Positions 17,946 through 25,584 of a stretch of DNA of 44,022 nucleotides are shown piece after piece; position 1 is the stretch's first letter; every line of letters starts with the position of its first letter. A program made the position numbers and the translations under genes. Source of the stretch: a virus; the IMG/VR virus record IMGVR_UViG_3300032084_000320, positions 1 through 44,022 of that record; one strand, written 5' to 3'. The notes under the pieces are model-generated. The model was given only the letters and a program-made list of their open reading frames with translations, searched no databases and was not told the DNA's origin.

Positions 17946-18292
17946 AACTTGTACTTCACACCAGCTTTGGTGCCGTAGGAATTGACGTCATCAAAGGCAG
18001 CAGACAGCTCACCATAGACGGAGAGCTTTTCACCTGCAGCCACAGAGCCGCCAATCTTACCGGTAGCAATGGTCTCGCCTTCGCCGCCATCAGGGCTGAC
18101 GTAGGTAGGACCACCTTGGATGTACCAGCTAGCAGCACCAGCTGCTCCTTCGTAACCAACGTGGAAGTCCGTAGAGGTACCGCTGTAATCGGAACCAGTG
18201 AAGCCGCTGTTGGCTTCAACATTAGCATAGGGACCAGCCATGGCAGGAGCAGCGAGGCCGATGAAAGCGAGAGAGGTGATAAAAGTTTTCAT
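17942..18292 (-). CDS. Secreted outer-membrane-like small beta-barrel protein
   Basis: 116 residues. A clear signal peptide (MKTFITSLAFIGLAAPAMAG, cleavage after A-M-A) is followed by alternating beta strands (FHVGYEGAAGAASWYIQGGP, YGELSAAFDD) and a C-terminal aromatic residue in GVKYKF, the usual end of outer-membrane barrels. The mature part is ~96 residues, enough for few strands. Similar short proteins with a PYANVE...YSG...DFHVGYEG pattern occur in marine cyanophages and Synechococcus; function unknown. It is translationally coupled to the riboswitch peptide (TAATG). Confidence 0.75.
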   Translation of the reverse strand: MKTFITSLAFIGLAAPAMAGPYANVEANSGFTGSDYSGTSTDFHVGYEGAAGAASWYIQGGPTYVSPDGGEGETIATGKIGGSVAAGEKLSVYGELSAAFDDVNSYGTKAGVKYKF

Positions 18293-18405
18293 TACAAATA
18301 GTGTTTGACAGGTTTAATGTAAGCAACGCCGCGATACTTCAGCTTGGCTTTCTTGTTAGCAGCCTTTTGCTCCCGTACACGGGCATCCAGTTCGACTTGA
18401 GTCAT
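18292..18405 (-). CDS. 37-residue riboswitch-associated peptide (DUF4278-like YRG motif)
   Basis: MTQVELDARVREQKAANKKA, then a C-terminal K-L-K-Y-R-G-V-A-Y motif. The LxYRGVxY core resembles cyanobacterial DUF4278 peptides. It begins 14 bases after a pseudoknotted element that fits the glutamine-II (Downstream-peptide) riboswitch, which is defined by short peptides placed directly downstream. A GGA four bases before the ATG can serve as ribosome-binding site. The stop overlaps the next ATG (TAATG). Function unknown; the context suggests nitrogen-status-dependent translation. Confidence 0.8.
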   Translation of the reverse strand: MTQVELDARVREQKAANKKAKLKYRGVAYIKPVKHYL

Positions 18406-18419
18406 TGTTCCAGATAGAA

Positions 18420-18476
18420 GTACCTGACCCCCGTTCCATGATCAGGCGACATGCGTCCCCGAAGGGATGAACGTAC
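18420..18476 (-). ncRNA. Glutamine-II (Downstream-peptide) riboswitch-like RNA
   Basis: Read 5'-3' on the minus strand the element opens GTACGTTCATCCCTTCGGGG and closes GGGGGTCAGGTAC. CGTTC (18473-18469) pairs with GAACG (18436-18432), enclosing a CCC-TTCG-GGG hairpin. CCTGA (18446-18442) lies between those strands and pairs with TCAGG (18427-18423) beyond, giving an H-type pseudoknot. The CGTTCA opening, pseudoknot and small downstream peptide are the recognised features of the glutamine-II class found in marine cyanobacteria and cyanophages. It ends 14 bases before the peptide ATG, so control is probably translational. Name assigned by recalled consensus, not by a covariance search. Confidence 0.7.
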
Positions 18477-18481
18477 GTTGC

Positions 18482-18649
18482 TTATGCAGCGTATTTACGC
18501 TTACGTGGTTTAGCAGTCTTAGCTGCTGCTTTAAATTGTGCAGCAGTAGGAGCGCCTTTAGCGCCAGGCTTACGCATCTTCTCCCCAGAACCCTGGGCGA
18601 TGCGCTTACGCTTGGCGTGGATGTTAGCATAGAGTCCAGGCTTAGCCAT
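18482..18649 (-). CDS. Small very basic protein
   Basis: 55 residues from the ATG at 18649: MAKPGLYANIHAKRKRIAQG and a C-terminal half rich in Lys and Ala ending RKRKYAA. Proteins opening MAKPGLYANIxAKRKRIAxGSGEKMRKPG are common in marine phages and uncharacterised. The ATG overlaps the upstream gene by eight bases. It is the last gene before the riboswitch. Charge suggests nucleic-acid binding, which is inference. Confidence 0.8.
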   Translation of the reverse strand: MAKPGLYANIHAKRKRIAQGSGEKMRKPGAKGAPTAAQFKAAAKTAKPRKRKYAA

Positions 18650-18875
18650 AGCTCTTTCCTCCTTTTTTCTTTTTCTTTTTAGCAAGGGGAAGTTGTGGAC
18701 CAGCTTTCTTTAGAAAAATTTCTTTTTCATGTTTGTTGTCGGTGCTCTTACCCTTCTCATAGATTTTCTTGCCTTTCATGGCATCTCTATGACCAGGGCC
18801 AATTTCAAAGGAGGCTGCAATAGTCAGCCCCTTACGGTTTTTCTTGTTAGCCACAGTTCCATTTTCGTAGGGCAA
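18642..18875 (-). CDS. Small Lys-rich protein with non-ATG start
   Basis: Up to 77 residues. There is no ATG near the beginning: TTG at 18875 has an AGGA six bases upstream, and GTG at 18854 would overlap the previous stop by only eight bases. Recognisable sequence starts at VANKKNRKGLTIAASFEIGP, and the C-terminus is a lysine tract (LAKKKKKKGGKSYG). Overlaps of 29 (TTG) or 8 (GTG) bases upstream and 8 bases downstream fit the coupled run of small genes after hli. Function unknown; probably a nucleic-acid-binding or packaging accessory protein. Confidence 0.68.
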   Translation of the reverse strand: MPYENGTVANKKNRKGLTIAASFEIGPGHRDAMKGKKIYEKGKSTDNKHEKEIFLKKAGPQLPLAKKKKKKGGKSYG

Positions 18876-19089
18876 GAGCCTTCCTAGTAGGACGACCTTT
18901 TTTATCTTTCATGGGTCCTTTCACACCAGACATCCTAGCGCAGAAGGACCGCTTACGTGGACCGCCTTGAGGCTGAGGAGCCTTAAGGTTTGATCCAGTT
19001 TCTCGGTTGTATTTAGCCCGACCGGCAGCTGTTAAGCCACCGGTACGGGATTTGTGTTTTCCAATTTTAAGGCTAACGTTTTTAGCCAT
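18847..19089 (-). CDS. Small basic conserved phage protein (probable DUF6321)
   Basis: 80 residues: [20 protein letters not shown], then GRAKYNRETGSNLKAPQPQG, KRSFCARMSGVKGPM and KALALRKWNCG. This set of motifs is a widespread family in marine phages that I recall as DUF6321; the number should be checked. Strongly basic with two conserved-looking Cys. It is joined by TAATG to the 44-residue gene upstream. Function unknown. Confidence 0.82.
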   Translation of the reverse strand: MAKNVSLKIGKHKSRTGGLTAAGRAKYNRETGSNLKAPQPQGGPRKRSFCARMSGVKGPMKDKKGRPTRKALALRKWNCG

Positions 19090-19223
19090 TACTTTTTCTT
19101 GCGGGATTTACCAGCTTTACTCAGGGCAATGGCAACTGCTTGCTTCTGAGGGTAGCCTTCAATCTTCAGTTGATTAATGTTAGCAGAAACTGCCTTCTTA
19201 GACTTACCCTTCTTCAGAGGCAT
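19089..19223 (-). CDS. 44-residue basic phage protein
   Basis: [20 protein letters not shown] followed by [23 protein letters not shown]. Short proteins with the pattern MPLKKGxSxKxxSxNIxxL...[10 protein letters not shown] are frequent in phages and plasmids and of unknown function. Linked to hli upstream and to the 80-residue gene downstream by TAATG overlaps. Confidence 0.82.
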   Translation of the reverse strand: MPLKKGKSKKAVSANINQLKIEGYPQKQAVAIALSKAGKSRKKK

Positions 19224-19399
19224 TACCAGATACCTGGGATGATTTGTCCAGTCAGTGCATAAGAGCCAAAAGCAGCCATGATGCCAAGCATAGCGAGGCG
19301 ACCGTTGAGCTGCTCAGCTCGTTCGTTATGTGGGACACCGTAGGGATGGTCAGTCATAATGATAGTAGGTTCAGTAGGCCAGATGTTCGTGTCGTTCAT
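19223..19399 (-). CDS. hli: High-light-inducible protein (Hli)
   Basis: 58 residues. The single membrane helix carries the chlorophyll-binding signature: [18 protein letters not shown] at residues ~27-43, then [15 protein letters not shown]. Hli proteins are one-helix relatives of plant light-harvesting proteins; they bind chlorophyll and carotenoid and protect photosystem II during its repair. Cyanophages pair hli with psbA to keep photosynthesis running during infection. The ATG shares a base with the psbA stop (TGATG), and its stop shares a base with the next ATG, so it should be made in step with D1. Confidence 0.93.
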   Translation of the reverse strand: MNDTNIWPTEPTIIMTDHPYGVPHNERAEQLNGRLAMLGIMAAFGSYALTGQIIPGIW

Positions 19400-20475
19400 C
19401 AGCCGACGGTGGGGGCGGATAGAGCCACCGGAGTTGCTTCAACAGAAGCAAGGTCCAGAGGGAAGTTGTGAGCGTTGCGCTCGTGCATGACTTCAAATCC
19501 CAGGTTCGCTTGGTTAAGGATGTCGGCCCAAGAACGAACCACACGTCCCTGAGAATCAAGAAGGGACTGGTTAAAATTAAAGCCGTTAAGATTAAAAGCC
19601 ATCGTGCTAACACCAAGGGCAGCGAACCAAATACCAACAACAGGCCAAGCAGCCAGAAAAAAGTGTAGACTTCTGCTGTTGTTAAAACTCGCGTATTGGA
19701 AGATGAGTCGTCCGAAATAGCCATGTGCTGCTACGATGTTATACGTTTCCTCTTCTTGCCCAAACTTGTAGCCATAGTTTTGGGACATGTCCTCCGTCGT
19801 CTCACGGACGAGAGAAGACGTGACCAGGCTGCCGTGCATAGCAGAGAACAAGCTCCCACCAAACACGCCGGCAACACCCAGCATATGAAAAGGATGCATG
19901 AGAATATTGTGCTCGGCTTGGAAAACGAGCATATAGTTAAACGTCCCGGATATCCCCAGAGGCATCGCATCTGAAAAAGAACCTTGCCCAAAAGGATACA
20001 CCAGGAAGACAGCAGTCGCCGCAGCGACCGGAGCAGAGTACGCAACAAAGATCCAGGGCCTCATCCCTAGTCGATAGCTAAGTTCCCACTCACGACCCAT
20101 GTAGGCGTAGATGCCGATGAGGAAGTGGAAAGTGACGAGTTGGAATGGACCCCCGTTGTACAGCCATTCATCAAGTGAAGCAGCTTCCCAAATTGGGTAG
20201 AAGTGTAGTCCGATGGCGTTGCTGCTCGGAACGACGGCTCCTGAAATAATGTTGTTTCCATACAACAGGGAGCCTGCGACGGGTTCGCGGATTCCATCAA
20301 TGTCAACAGGGGGTGCAGCCACGAAGGCTACAATAAAACAAATGGTTGCTGCCAACAGGCAGGGGATCATGAGGACCCCAAACCAACCAACATAAAGACG
20401 GTTATTTGTGCTGGTAACCCAGTCACAAAAAGACTCCCAAGGTGAGCTGGGAGCCTGTTGAGTAAGTACAGTCAT
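19399..20475 (-). CDS. psbA: Photosystem II D1 protein
   Basis: 358 residues from the ATG at 20475. Full-length D1 with five membrane helices. It has [19 protein letters not shown], the [16 protein letters not shown] segment with Glu at the position equivalent to residue 130 (the high-light form), [15 protein letters not shown] (Asp170 equivalent), and a C-terminus with [13 protein letters not shown], giving the manganese ligands His332, Glu333, His337, Asp342 and the Ala344 processing site by alignment. The QB-side loop reads [16 protein letters not shown]. All key residues are present, so it should be functional and replace photodamaged host D1. It lies between scaffold and hli with TGATG overlaps on both sides and no promoter of its own visible. 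Confidence 0.98.
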   Translation of the reverse strand: MTVLTQQAPSSPWESFCDWVTSTNNRLYVGWFGVLMIPCLLAATICFIVAFVAAPPVDIDGIREPVAGSLLYGNNIISGAVVPSSNAIGLHFYPIWEAASLDEWLYNGGPFQLVTFHFLIGIYAYMGREWELSYRLGMRPWIFVAYSAPVAAATAVFLVYPFGQGSFSDAMPLGISGTFNYMLVFQAEHNILMHPFHMLGVAGVFGGSLFSAMHGSLVTSSLVRETTEDMSQNYGYKFGQEEETYNIVAAHGYFGRLIFQYASFNNSRSLHFFLAAWPVVGIWFAALGVSTMAFNLNGFNFNQSLLDSQGRVVRSWADILNQANLGFEVMHERNAHNFPLDLASVEATPVALSAPTVG

Positions 20476-21347
20476 CAAACTTTAAGGTTAGATCGTTCAA
20501 GTTTACGCATGACATCCATGCGGTAAGCCTCATCCGTATCATACCTTGAGTCAGACATATCGCGTACAACTTCTGCCATACTGCGATATCCCTCACCTTG
20601 GTTAGACTGTTTACCAGTCACCAGTTCGGGGTCACGACCCATGGCATCTTCGTATTGAGACATAAGTGCTTTCACTGCAAAACGTACAGCGGCTTGGTTT
20701 GCGGTGTTAATAACTTCATCGAATGCTTCGATGTCTTCTTGTGGCAGATTCTGACCTGCCCAATCAACAAGGCGTGCGTAACCATCTTCACCGCCCGCAA
20801 TGTTCTTGATCTGACTGATCTCAGAATCTGAGAGGGCAACGGCTTCAGAGTCGTCGTAACCCATTTGATTGCGTAGACCACCGAGGTAAGCATCAATGAC
20901 TTCATCACTGAAACCTGCCTCGTTCAGTTGATCGTACATCTCATTGGTGAGAGTACCATCGTTCTGATAGAAGTGATCGTTCATCTCCCACGGATCAATA
21001 CCTGCTTCTTGGAATACACCAGCAAGGTTGTCACCGTAGGCATCTTTAACAGCGTCGAAGTTAACATAACCTTCTTCGTCGTAGCGTTCGTAGCCGTCAT
21101 CAGTTGACTCTTCTACTTCACCTTCTTCGACTTCTTCGGTCTCTGCTTCTTCGCCTCTGCCAAAGCGTTGCTGAAGTTCCATGTAAGCTTTCTCAAGCTC
21201 TTCAGCATTTTTGTATTTACCAGCAAGAAGATCCTGCTGGTCTTGCATCATCTTTTCCCCAACTTCTAGAGAGTCAGCTTCATCAGCTTCACGAGCTGAG
21301 ATCACTTCGGGATCGTCAGATGGATCGTATGAAATGTTGATTGCCAT
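20475..21347 (-). CDS. Capsid scaffolding protein (T7 gp9-like)
   Basis: 290 residues (T7 gp9 has 307). Very acidic: a Glu-rich stretch ([15 protein letters not shown]) near residue 68 and many Asp/Glu throughout, with predicted helices ([20 protein letters not shown]) and a basic C-terminal helix ([11 protein letters not shown]) such as scaffolds use to bind capsid subunits. It follows the portal and precedes the capsid region, as in T7. Its TGA overlaps the psbA ATG, so a virion-assembly gene and a photosynthesis gene are translationally coupled. Confidence 0.88.
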   Translation of the reverse strand: MAINISYDPSDDPEVISAREADEADSLEVGEKMMQDQQDLLAGKYKNAEELEKAYMELQQRFGRGEEAETEEVEEGEVEESTDDGYERYDEEGYVNFDAVKDAYGDNLAGVFQEAGIDPWEMNDHFYQNDGTLTNEMYDQLNEAGFSDEVIDAYLGGLRNQMGYDDSEAVALSDSEISQIKNIAGGEDGYARLVDWAGQNLPQEDIEAFDEVINTANQAAVRFAVKALMSQYEDAMGRDPELVTGKQSNQGEGYRSMAEVVRDMSDSRYDTDEAYRMDVMRKLERSNLKV

Positions 21348-21364
21348 AAATGGTGCTAATTAGA

Positions 21365-22984
21365 TTAAGCGGGTTGTTGTTGTCCACTAAGGTTTGCAAT
21401 ACCTCGCTGTAAAGCAGGGTTCTGCATGGCAGCCTGTACAGCTTCAACGGCTTGTGGATTCTTAGAGGGATCCATCAGCGGAGTGCTGAGCATCTGTGCA
21501 GACTGATCAACCATAGACATCTGCATCTGCTTCTGCATAGCTTGTTGTTGCTCACTCTTGATCTGTTCCATACCTTTAACAAGGTTGAGGATGTCGATAC
21601 CTTGAGCGGCAGCCAGACGCTTGATAGCTTCGTCAGGGTTAAGGAACCGCTGCAGTGCTTCAGGCCCCATGGTTTGTGCAATGGTAGTGACAAACTGAAT
21701 CAGGGATTCCCGATCCTGTCCACGACCCAATGCATTGATACCAGCAACAATCGTAGGATTCACCAAACCTTTGGGGAGAGCAGGGATCTGCTTGCTCCGA
21801 GTAAGGTCAAGCATCTTACGGTTGAGGTAAGGAATCAGGAACTCACTAGTCAGCAGACTGAACAGTCCACCGAGCTGTTGCTCCAGTTCCATCTGAGTCA
21901 TCCTAACTTCTTCAGCAGTAGTCCGTTCAGACTGACGCACATTCAAAATAAGGAATGCCTCAGAGATGCGCTTCTCCAGCACACCAGCAAGGTCAAAGGC
22001 AGTACGGAAGTCCGCTTGCTTTTGAACCTGAACAACCCCGATATCATCAGGGCGTCCTTGGATGATAGCACCATTACCTGCGTTCGCTAAGGAAGCAGGC
22101 TTGGTGGTAGAGCTAGGAGAAACAGTAAACACAACTTTAGCAGCTGCAGCAGAGCCCTCTACAAGCGCCTGCATGAGGGCTTCAAGAGAGCGTAGGTCAC
22201 CTAGGAACTCCTCGACTCGGGAACGTCCATAGTCTTCGCCATCGACGGTTACAAAGCGGAGGGGTAGCCAGGGACTCTTGTCCTTGGGAGCTTTACCGTA
22301 GCTGTTAGGAAGAACCTTGTCATCAGCTTCCTGATACCAAGACCACCCTTTCTTTGTCAGTTTGATGCAGGTGTAAACATCTACATCTTTTTCAAACTTG
22401 CTACCTACGCTGCTATCAACAACGCTTAGCTGTTTGGGGTTTTCAAATTCAGGACCAAGGAGTTTACGATTGACTCGTTCACGAGTAACAATCTCAGTTA
22501 CGTTACCGTTACCGTCCCTCTCCACCACGTAACGATTAAGCGGGTACATCTTCATGCCATCCTTACTCATGTAAAGAAGAGCATTACCAGTCACCACAAG
22601 ATGCTTAATCGCTGAGAAGATTTGAACACGATCAGTAGAAGCAGCAATGCTTTCCATGATCATGCGTTCAATCTTAGCAAAGCTCAAGTCCAGTTCACTC
22701 TTAGCTTCCGCAGGAATCTCAACACCCAGCTTGGAGTCATCCAGCTGGAGTTTAAAGAATGAAGTAGAAGGAGGCAGCAACCCCAGCATCAGCTTAGATG
22801 CCAGAGTCACTACCCCCTTTGCTCCTACTGATTGCCAAGGAGTCTTGAACCGAGTGTAATCGGTTGTCGTCTCCTCGTGCATAAGCAGCGTAGGAATAGT
22901 CAGCTTTGCACACTCAAGTGCAATGTCAAGAAATGCGGTACGGCCACTCGTTAGTTCATGATAACGTTGCCGTGCGCTTTTCAT
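21365..22984 (-). CDS. Portal protein / head-tail connector (T7 gp8-like)
   Basis: 539 residues (T7 gp8 has 536). Family signatures: ECAKLTIPTLL near the N-terminus, KTPWQSVGAKGVVTLASKLM at ~48-67, LLPPSTSFFKL, and ERTTAEEVRMTQMELEQQLG at ~350 in the stem and wing region. A Gln/Met-rich C-terminus (EQQQAMQKQMQMSM) is usual. It forms the dodecameric DNA gate at one vertex and docks the terminase. TAATG overlap with the Pro-rich gene upstream. Confidence 0.94.
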   Translation of the reverse strand: MKSARQRYHELTSGRTAFLDIALECAKLTIPTLLMHEETTTDYTRFKTPWQSVGAKGVVTLASKLMLGLLPPSTSFFKLQLDDSKLGVEIPAEAKSELDLSFAKIERMIMESIAASTDRVQIFSAIKHLVVTGNALLYMSKDGMKMYPLNRYVVERDGNGNVTEIVTRERVNRKLLGPEFENPKQLSVVDSSVGSKFEKDVDVYTCIKLTKKGWSWYQEADDKVLPNSYGKAPKDKSPWLPLRFVTVDGEDYGRSRVEEFLGDLRSLEALMQALVEGSAAAAKVVFTVSPSSTTKPASLANAGNGAIIQGRPDDIGVVQVQKQADFRTAFDLAGVLEKRISEAFLILNVRQSERTTAEEVRMTQMELEQQLGGLFSLLTSEFLIPYLNRKMLDLTRSKQIPALPKGLVNPTIVAGINALGRGQDRESLIQFVTTIAQTMGPEALQRFLNPDEAIKRLAAAQGIDILNLVKGMEQIKSEQQQAMQKQMQMSMVDQSAQMLSTPLMDPSKNPQAVEAVQAAMQNPALQRGIANLSGQQQPA

Positions 22985-23352
22985 TATTTAGGTCGTTGAA
23001 TGTTAAGGGACATGCCAGCACCAGACACCTGACCACCGTAGCTTACACCGCCAGAGCCAGGAGCTGTAGGAGTCTGACCTGCCTGAGCTTGAGTCCGCAG
23101 AGTCTGACTCTTTTGAGGCTCTTTCTTTTTCAAGCGAGCAGTGCCTTGACGCGCCTTACGCTTGGCATCAACATCAGCACTCGCAGGACGCAGCCTAGCT
23201 TCTTCAAGGCTGGTCTTTTGAGGAGCCGTCATTTGAGACGGGGGTGGCGGTGGCGGCAGAGGTACGGGTGCCGGCGGCGGCGGCGGGGGAGCCGGTGGGG
23301 GCGGTGGGGGTGCTGGGGCTGGCTGTGAGCCGCCTCCTCCTCCAAAACACAT
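22984..23352 (-). CDS. Pro/Gly-rich tail-assembly-type protein (gp7.3/6.7-like position)
   Basis: 122 residues. MCFGGGGGSQ opens a run of polyproline separated by Ala (residues ~11-38), then a Lys/Arg-rich middle and a Gly/Ser C-terminus ending GMSLNIQRPK. The MCFGGGG start and position just before the portal gene match small virion proteins of T7-like phages related in place to T7 gp6.7/gp7.3, which help tail assembly or adsorption. Sequence identity is not interpretable because of low complexity. The stop overlaps the portal ATG. Confidence 0.7.
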   Translation of the reverse strand: MCFGGGGGSQPAPAPPPPPPAPPPPPPAPVPLPPPPPPSQMTAPQKTSLEEARLRPASADVDAKRKARQGTARLKKKEPQKSQTLRTQAQAGQTPTAPGSGGVSYGGQVSGAGMSLNIQRPK

Positions 23353-23354
23353 GA

Positions 23355-23525
23355 TTAATTCTCCGATGATAGTTTTTCTTTTAGGAACCTAACAACTGAC
23401 ACTTGCCCAGCTCGAAAAGAAATTTCTTTCTCAGTGAGTTGGTAGTCAGGAAATTGGTCAGGAAATAGTTCATCTAGTTCCTCTAACAGCCGATCAAACT
23501 CAGCCGTACTCAGGAAGATTGACAT
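23355..23525 (-). CDS. 56-residue acidic protein of unknown function
   Basis: From the ATG at 23525: MSIFLSTAEFDRLLEELDEL, then FPDQFPDYQLTEKEISFRAG and a helix ending RFLKEKLSSEN. It overlaps the end of the R2 gene by 26 bases and stops two bases before the Pro-rich gene. The pattern of two helices with acidic residues is typical of small phage regulators, but I recognise no family. Confidence 0.68.
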   Translation of the reverse strand: MSIFLSTAEFDRLLEELDELFPDQFPDYQLTEKEISFRAGQVSVVRFLKEKLSSEN

Positions 23526-24207
23526 TTGAGTGCTCAAAGAATGCGGGCATACGAGCACGACGGGTAGCAATCAGACCCTCCGCCTTCCCGTTGTAGAGAA
23601 GGCTGTCCGATTGTTTGAGCCAGAACTCGCGGTCAAGGTAAGGGTTCTCGTTAGAGCCGAGGGGCTGCATGATCCAAGCTACCGTGGCTTTGCGAAGCTT
23701 GTCAAGGTTCTGCGTAACTTGGAGGCCAAGCTCTTTGCAGACGAGAGAGTTGACCGCCACGTGGACTTGTTCGTCTCGTGAGATATCAGCTGAGACAGTG
23801 CGGCATCCTGCGTCCCCGTTCCATCTAAAGAAGGGGAGCAGCACAAAGAACACTGACCGTTCAAGCACCATTGCCTTGAGCACGGGATGTTCGGGAGACT
23901 CGATCCATGCTTTCTGGATTCGGGCAGCTTCCGGGATATCTTCCAGCTGATGAGCACGAGCGATGTAATCAAGAGCGAGGTCATGTTTCTCCTCATCCTT
24001 AATGTTGCTTTCCAATACTTCTTGGGCAGCAGCAGGATAATCTTTTTTGAGAGCATTTTTAATGAAGTCACCTACGGGGATCTCAAGGTTACGAACCGAG
24101 AGAGCACGCAGCATGGCTTCTTCAGAGCCAGGAGCAAAGGTACCTGCCTCTACCTGGACCGGAGTCCAGGAACGTTTACGGGAAAGAAGTTTCTGATAAG
24201 GGTTCAT
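23500..24207 (-). CDS. nrdB: Ribonucleotide reductase class I small subunit (R2), tyrosine-less
   Basis: 235 residues from the ATG at 24207, much shorter than typical R2 (~320-375). Ferritin-like metal ligands are visible: E72-x-x-H75 in DEEKHD, E116 in LERSVFF, and E146-x-x-H149 in SRDEQVH; the first carboxylate is probably E42 or D47. The residue four after H75, which holds the radical tyrosine in classical R2 (Y122 in E. coli), is Leu79. It may therefore use a metal-based radical like the tyrosine-independent subclasses; that is inference. Its ATG forms ATGA with the R1 stop, so the subunits are co-translated. The product supplies dNTPs for phage DNA. Confidence 0.85.
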   Translation of the reverse strand: MNPYQKLLSRKRSWTPVQVEAGTFAPGSEEAMLRALSVRNLEIPVGDFIKNALKKDYPAAAQEVLESNIKDEEKHDLALDYIARAHQLEDIPEAARIQKAWIESPEHPVLKAMVLERSVFFVLLPFFRWNGDAGCRTVSADISRDEQVHVAVNSLVCKELGLQVTQNLDKLRKATVAWIMQPLGSNENPYLDREFWLKQSDSLLYNGKAEGLIATRRARMPAFFEHSNVNLPEYG

Positions 24208-25583
24208 TCTGCACAATCACATTGAGGTTCTTTAGAGAACGACTCATACTGTTTCCAGAACTCCTCATCAAACTCATCCAGCGCAGCCATGGCATCACTC
24301 TTATCTTGAGTGTCGGGCATAACCTGCAGAGAATAGTAGAGAGAAGTCTGTGGACTAGTGAGCCACTCTTCAATGAAGGATTGGTCGTAGGTCACGACGT
24401 CGCTCCAGCTATTCATGGAGTATCCATGCAACAGTCCAGTTGATTCCAACAGGACCATGATGTTGTCAGCAACCTTTCGATACGCTTCCCAGCCAACCTG
24501 GCTAGCGATCTCCACGTTACCGTATTCATAGTGTTCAACACCAAACGTACCACTGTCACGATCCACCTCATTGGAAATGGGAGGAGCAATCTCAGGGCAG
24601 GTGGTGTAGCCGTCCAGATCCTTGTAGCGGTAGGAGCAGCTAGCGGTCGGTGCAATGGCAAATGCTCGGCTCATTTTGTTAGCTCGTGCAATTTGCGCAG
24701 CGATCTTAACACCACGCTTGAGAGCGTTGGCAAGCTTGTCAGCCGAAGAGGGACCGACTTGATCGTTGTTCACACGTTCCAGAGCATCGCCAAACTCTGC
24801 GTAGGTTACTCCGTTCCGCCGTAGGAAGTTGGCGAGTCCAAGCATTCCGAGACCAACCTGGCGATCTGTTTGAGAAGGGAGGTATTCTCCAGTGTCTCCC
24901 ACACCTGTTCGGGAGTGCAGCTCGCACAGCTCGGACATTCCTCGGGCAAACGCAGTTTCAACGTCACCGTATTCGCATCCACCGAGGTTGACATGCTGTA
25001 GTAAACAAGTGCCTCGTGAGGGCAGATAGACTTCCAAGCATACGTTGCCATAGATTCGCTTACCTTTTGCATCAACTTTAGTTTTGTTTAGCCAGACGTC
25101 ACCCTTCTTGATTGCAGAAAGGAGAGCAGTACGAACTTCATCCGTTGCTTCAGCCCACCAATACTCGTTAATGTCAACGCAACGTTTGACCCAAGGTAGC
25201 TCGGCACGATTAGCATTGATGAACTCAAGAATGTCAGGGTGTTTGAGATCGAGGTGAATAACTACCGCTCCGTTTTTATAGACGCCACCTCTTCGTAGTG
25301 TCTCGTTAAGCACGGAGTAGATTTTTGCAAACGAGACTGGGCCAGAAGCAACCAAGCCTTTGCCATTCTCAGCTCCCTTGGGTCGGAGTTTGGAAAGGTG
25401 AATCGCCACTCCTGCTCCATTTCGGAGAGCGTGGCTAGCAAATCGCCAAGATGCTTCGATGCCCTCTGGTCCTTCCATGCTGTCTTCAACAACAAAGACA
25501 GTACACGATACGGGTAGGCGAGAAGTTGGATCATCCATCCAGTTTTGTACACGACCGGTGCGGGCGATCAAATCAGTAGACAT
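24204..25583 (-). CDS. nrdA: Ribonucleotide reductase class I large subunit (compact)
   Basis: 459 residues from the ATG at 25583, lacking the usual N-terminal ATP cone. Active-site residues are present: C27 (PVSCTV) and C193 (RGTCLL) as the redox pair, N180-V-C182-L-E184 with the radical cysteine, a phosphate-binding APTASCSYR, and the Y416-Y417 pair (SLYY), which is specific to class I radical transfer. The tail ends QCDCAE, the shuttle cysteines. The tyrosine pair and adjacent R2 gene argue against the class II (B12) label such cyanophage enzymes often received. The loss of the ATP cone implies no overall dATP inhibition. One base separates it from the mazG stop. Confidence 0.93.
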   Translation of the reverse strand: MSTDLIARTGRVQNWMDDPTSRLPVSCTVFVVEDSMEGPEGIEASWRFASHALRNGAGVAIHLSKLRPKGAENGKGLVASGPVSFAKIYSVLNETLRRGGVYKNGAVVIHLDLKHPDILEFINANRAELPWVKRCVDINEYWWAEATDEVRTALLSAIKKGDVWLNKTKVDAKGKRIYGNVCLEVYLPSRGTCLLQHVNLGGCEYGDVETAFARGMSELCELHSRTGVGDTGEYLPSQTDRQVGLGMLGLANFLRRNGVTYAEFGDALERVNNDQVGPSSADKLANALKRGVKIAAQIARANKMSRAFAIAPTASCSYRYKDLDGYTTCPEIAPPISNEVDRDSGTFGVEHYEYGNVEIASQVGWEAYRKVADNIMVLLESTGLLHGYSMNSWSDVVTYDQSFIEEWLTSPQTSLYYSLQVMPDTQDKSDAMAALDEFDEEFWKQYESFSKEPQCDCAE

Positions 25584-25584
25584 T

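Noticed and set aside
20476-20478. TTG extension of psbA by one codon
   Set aside because: The next codon is ATG with a TGATG overlap on the scaffold stop, the arrangement used by neighbouring genes.
24204-25583. Class II (B12-dependent) ribonucleotide reductase
   Set aside because: The tyrosine pair, C-terminal cysteines and coupled R2 gene indicate class I.
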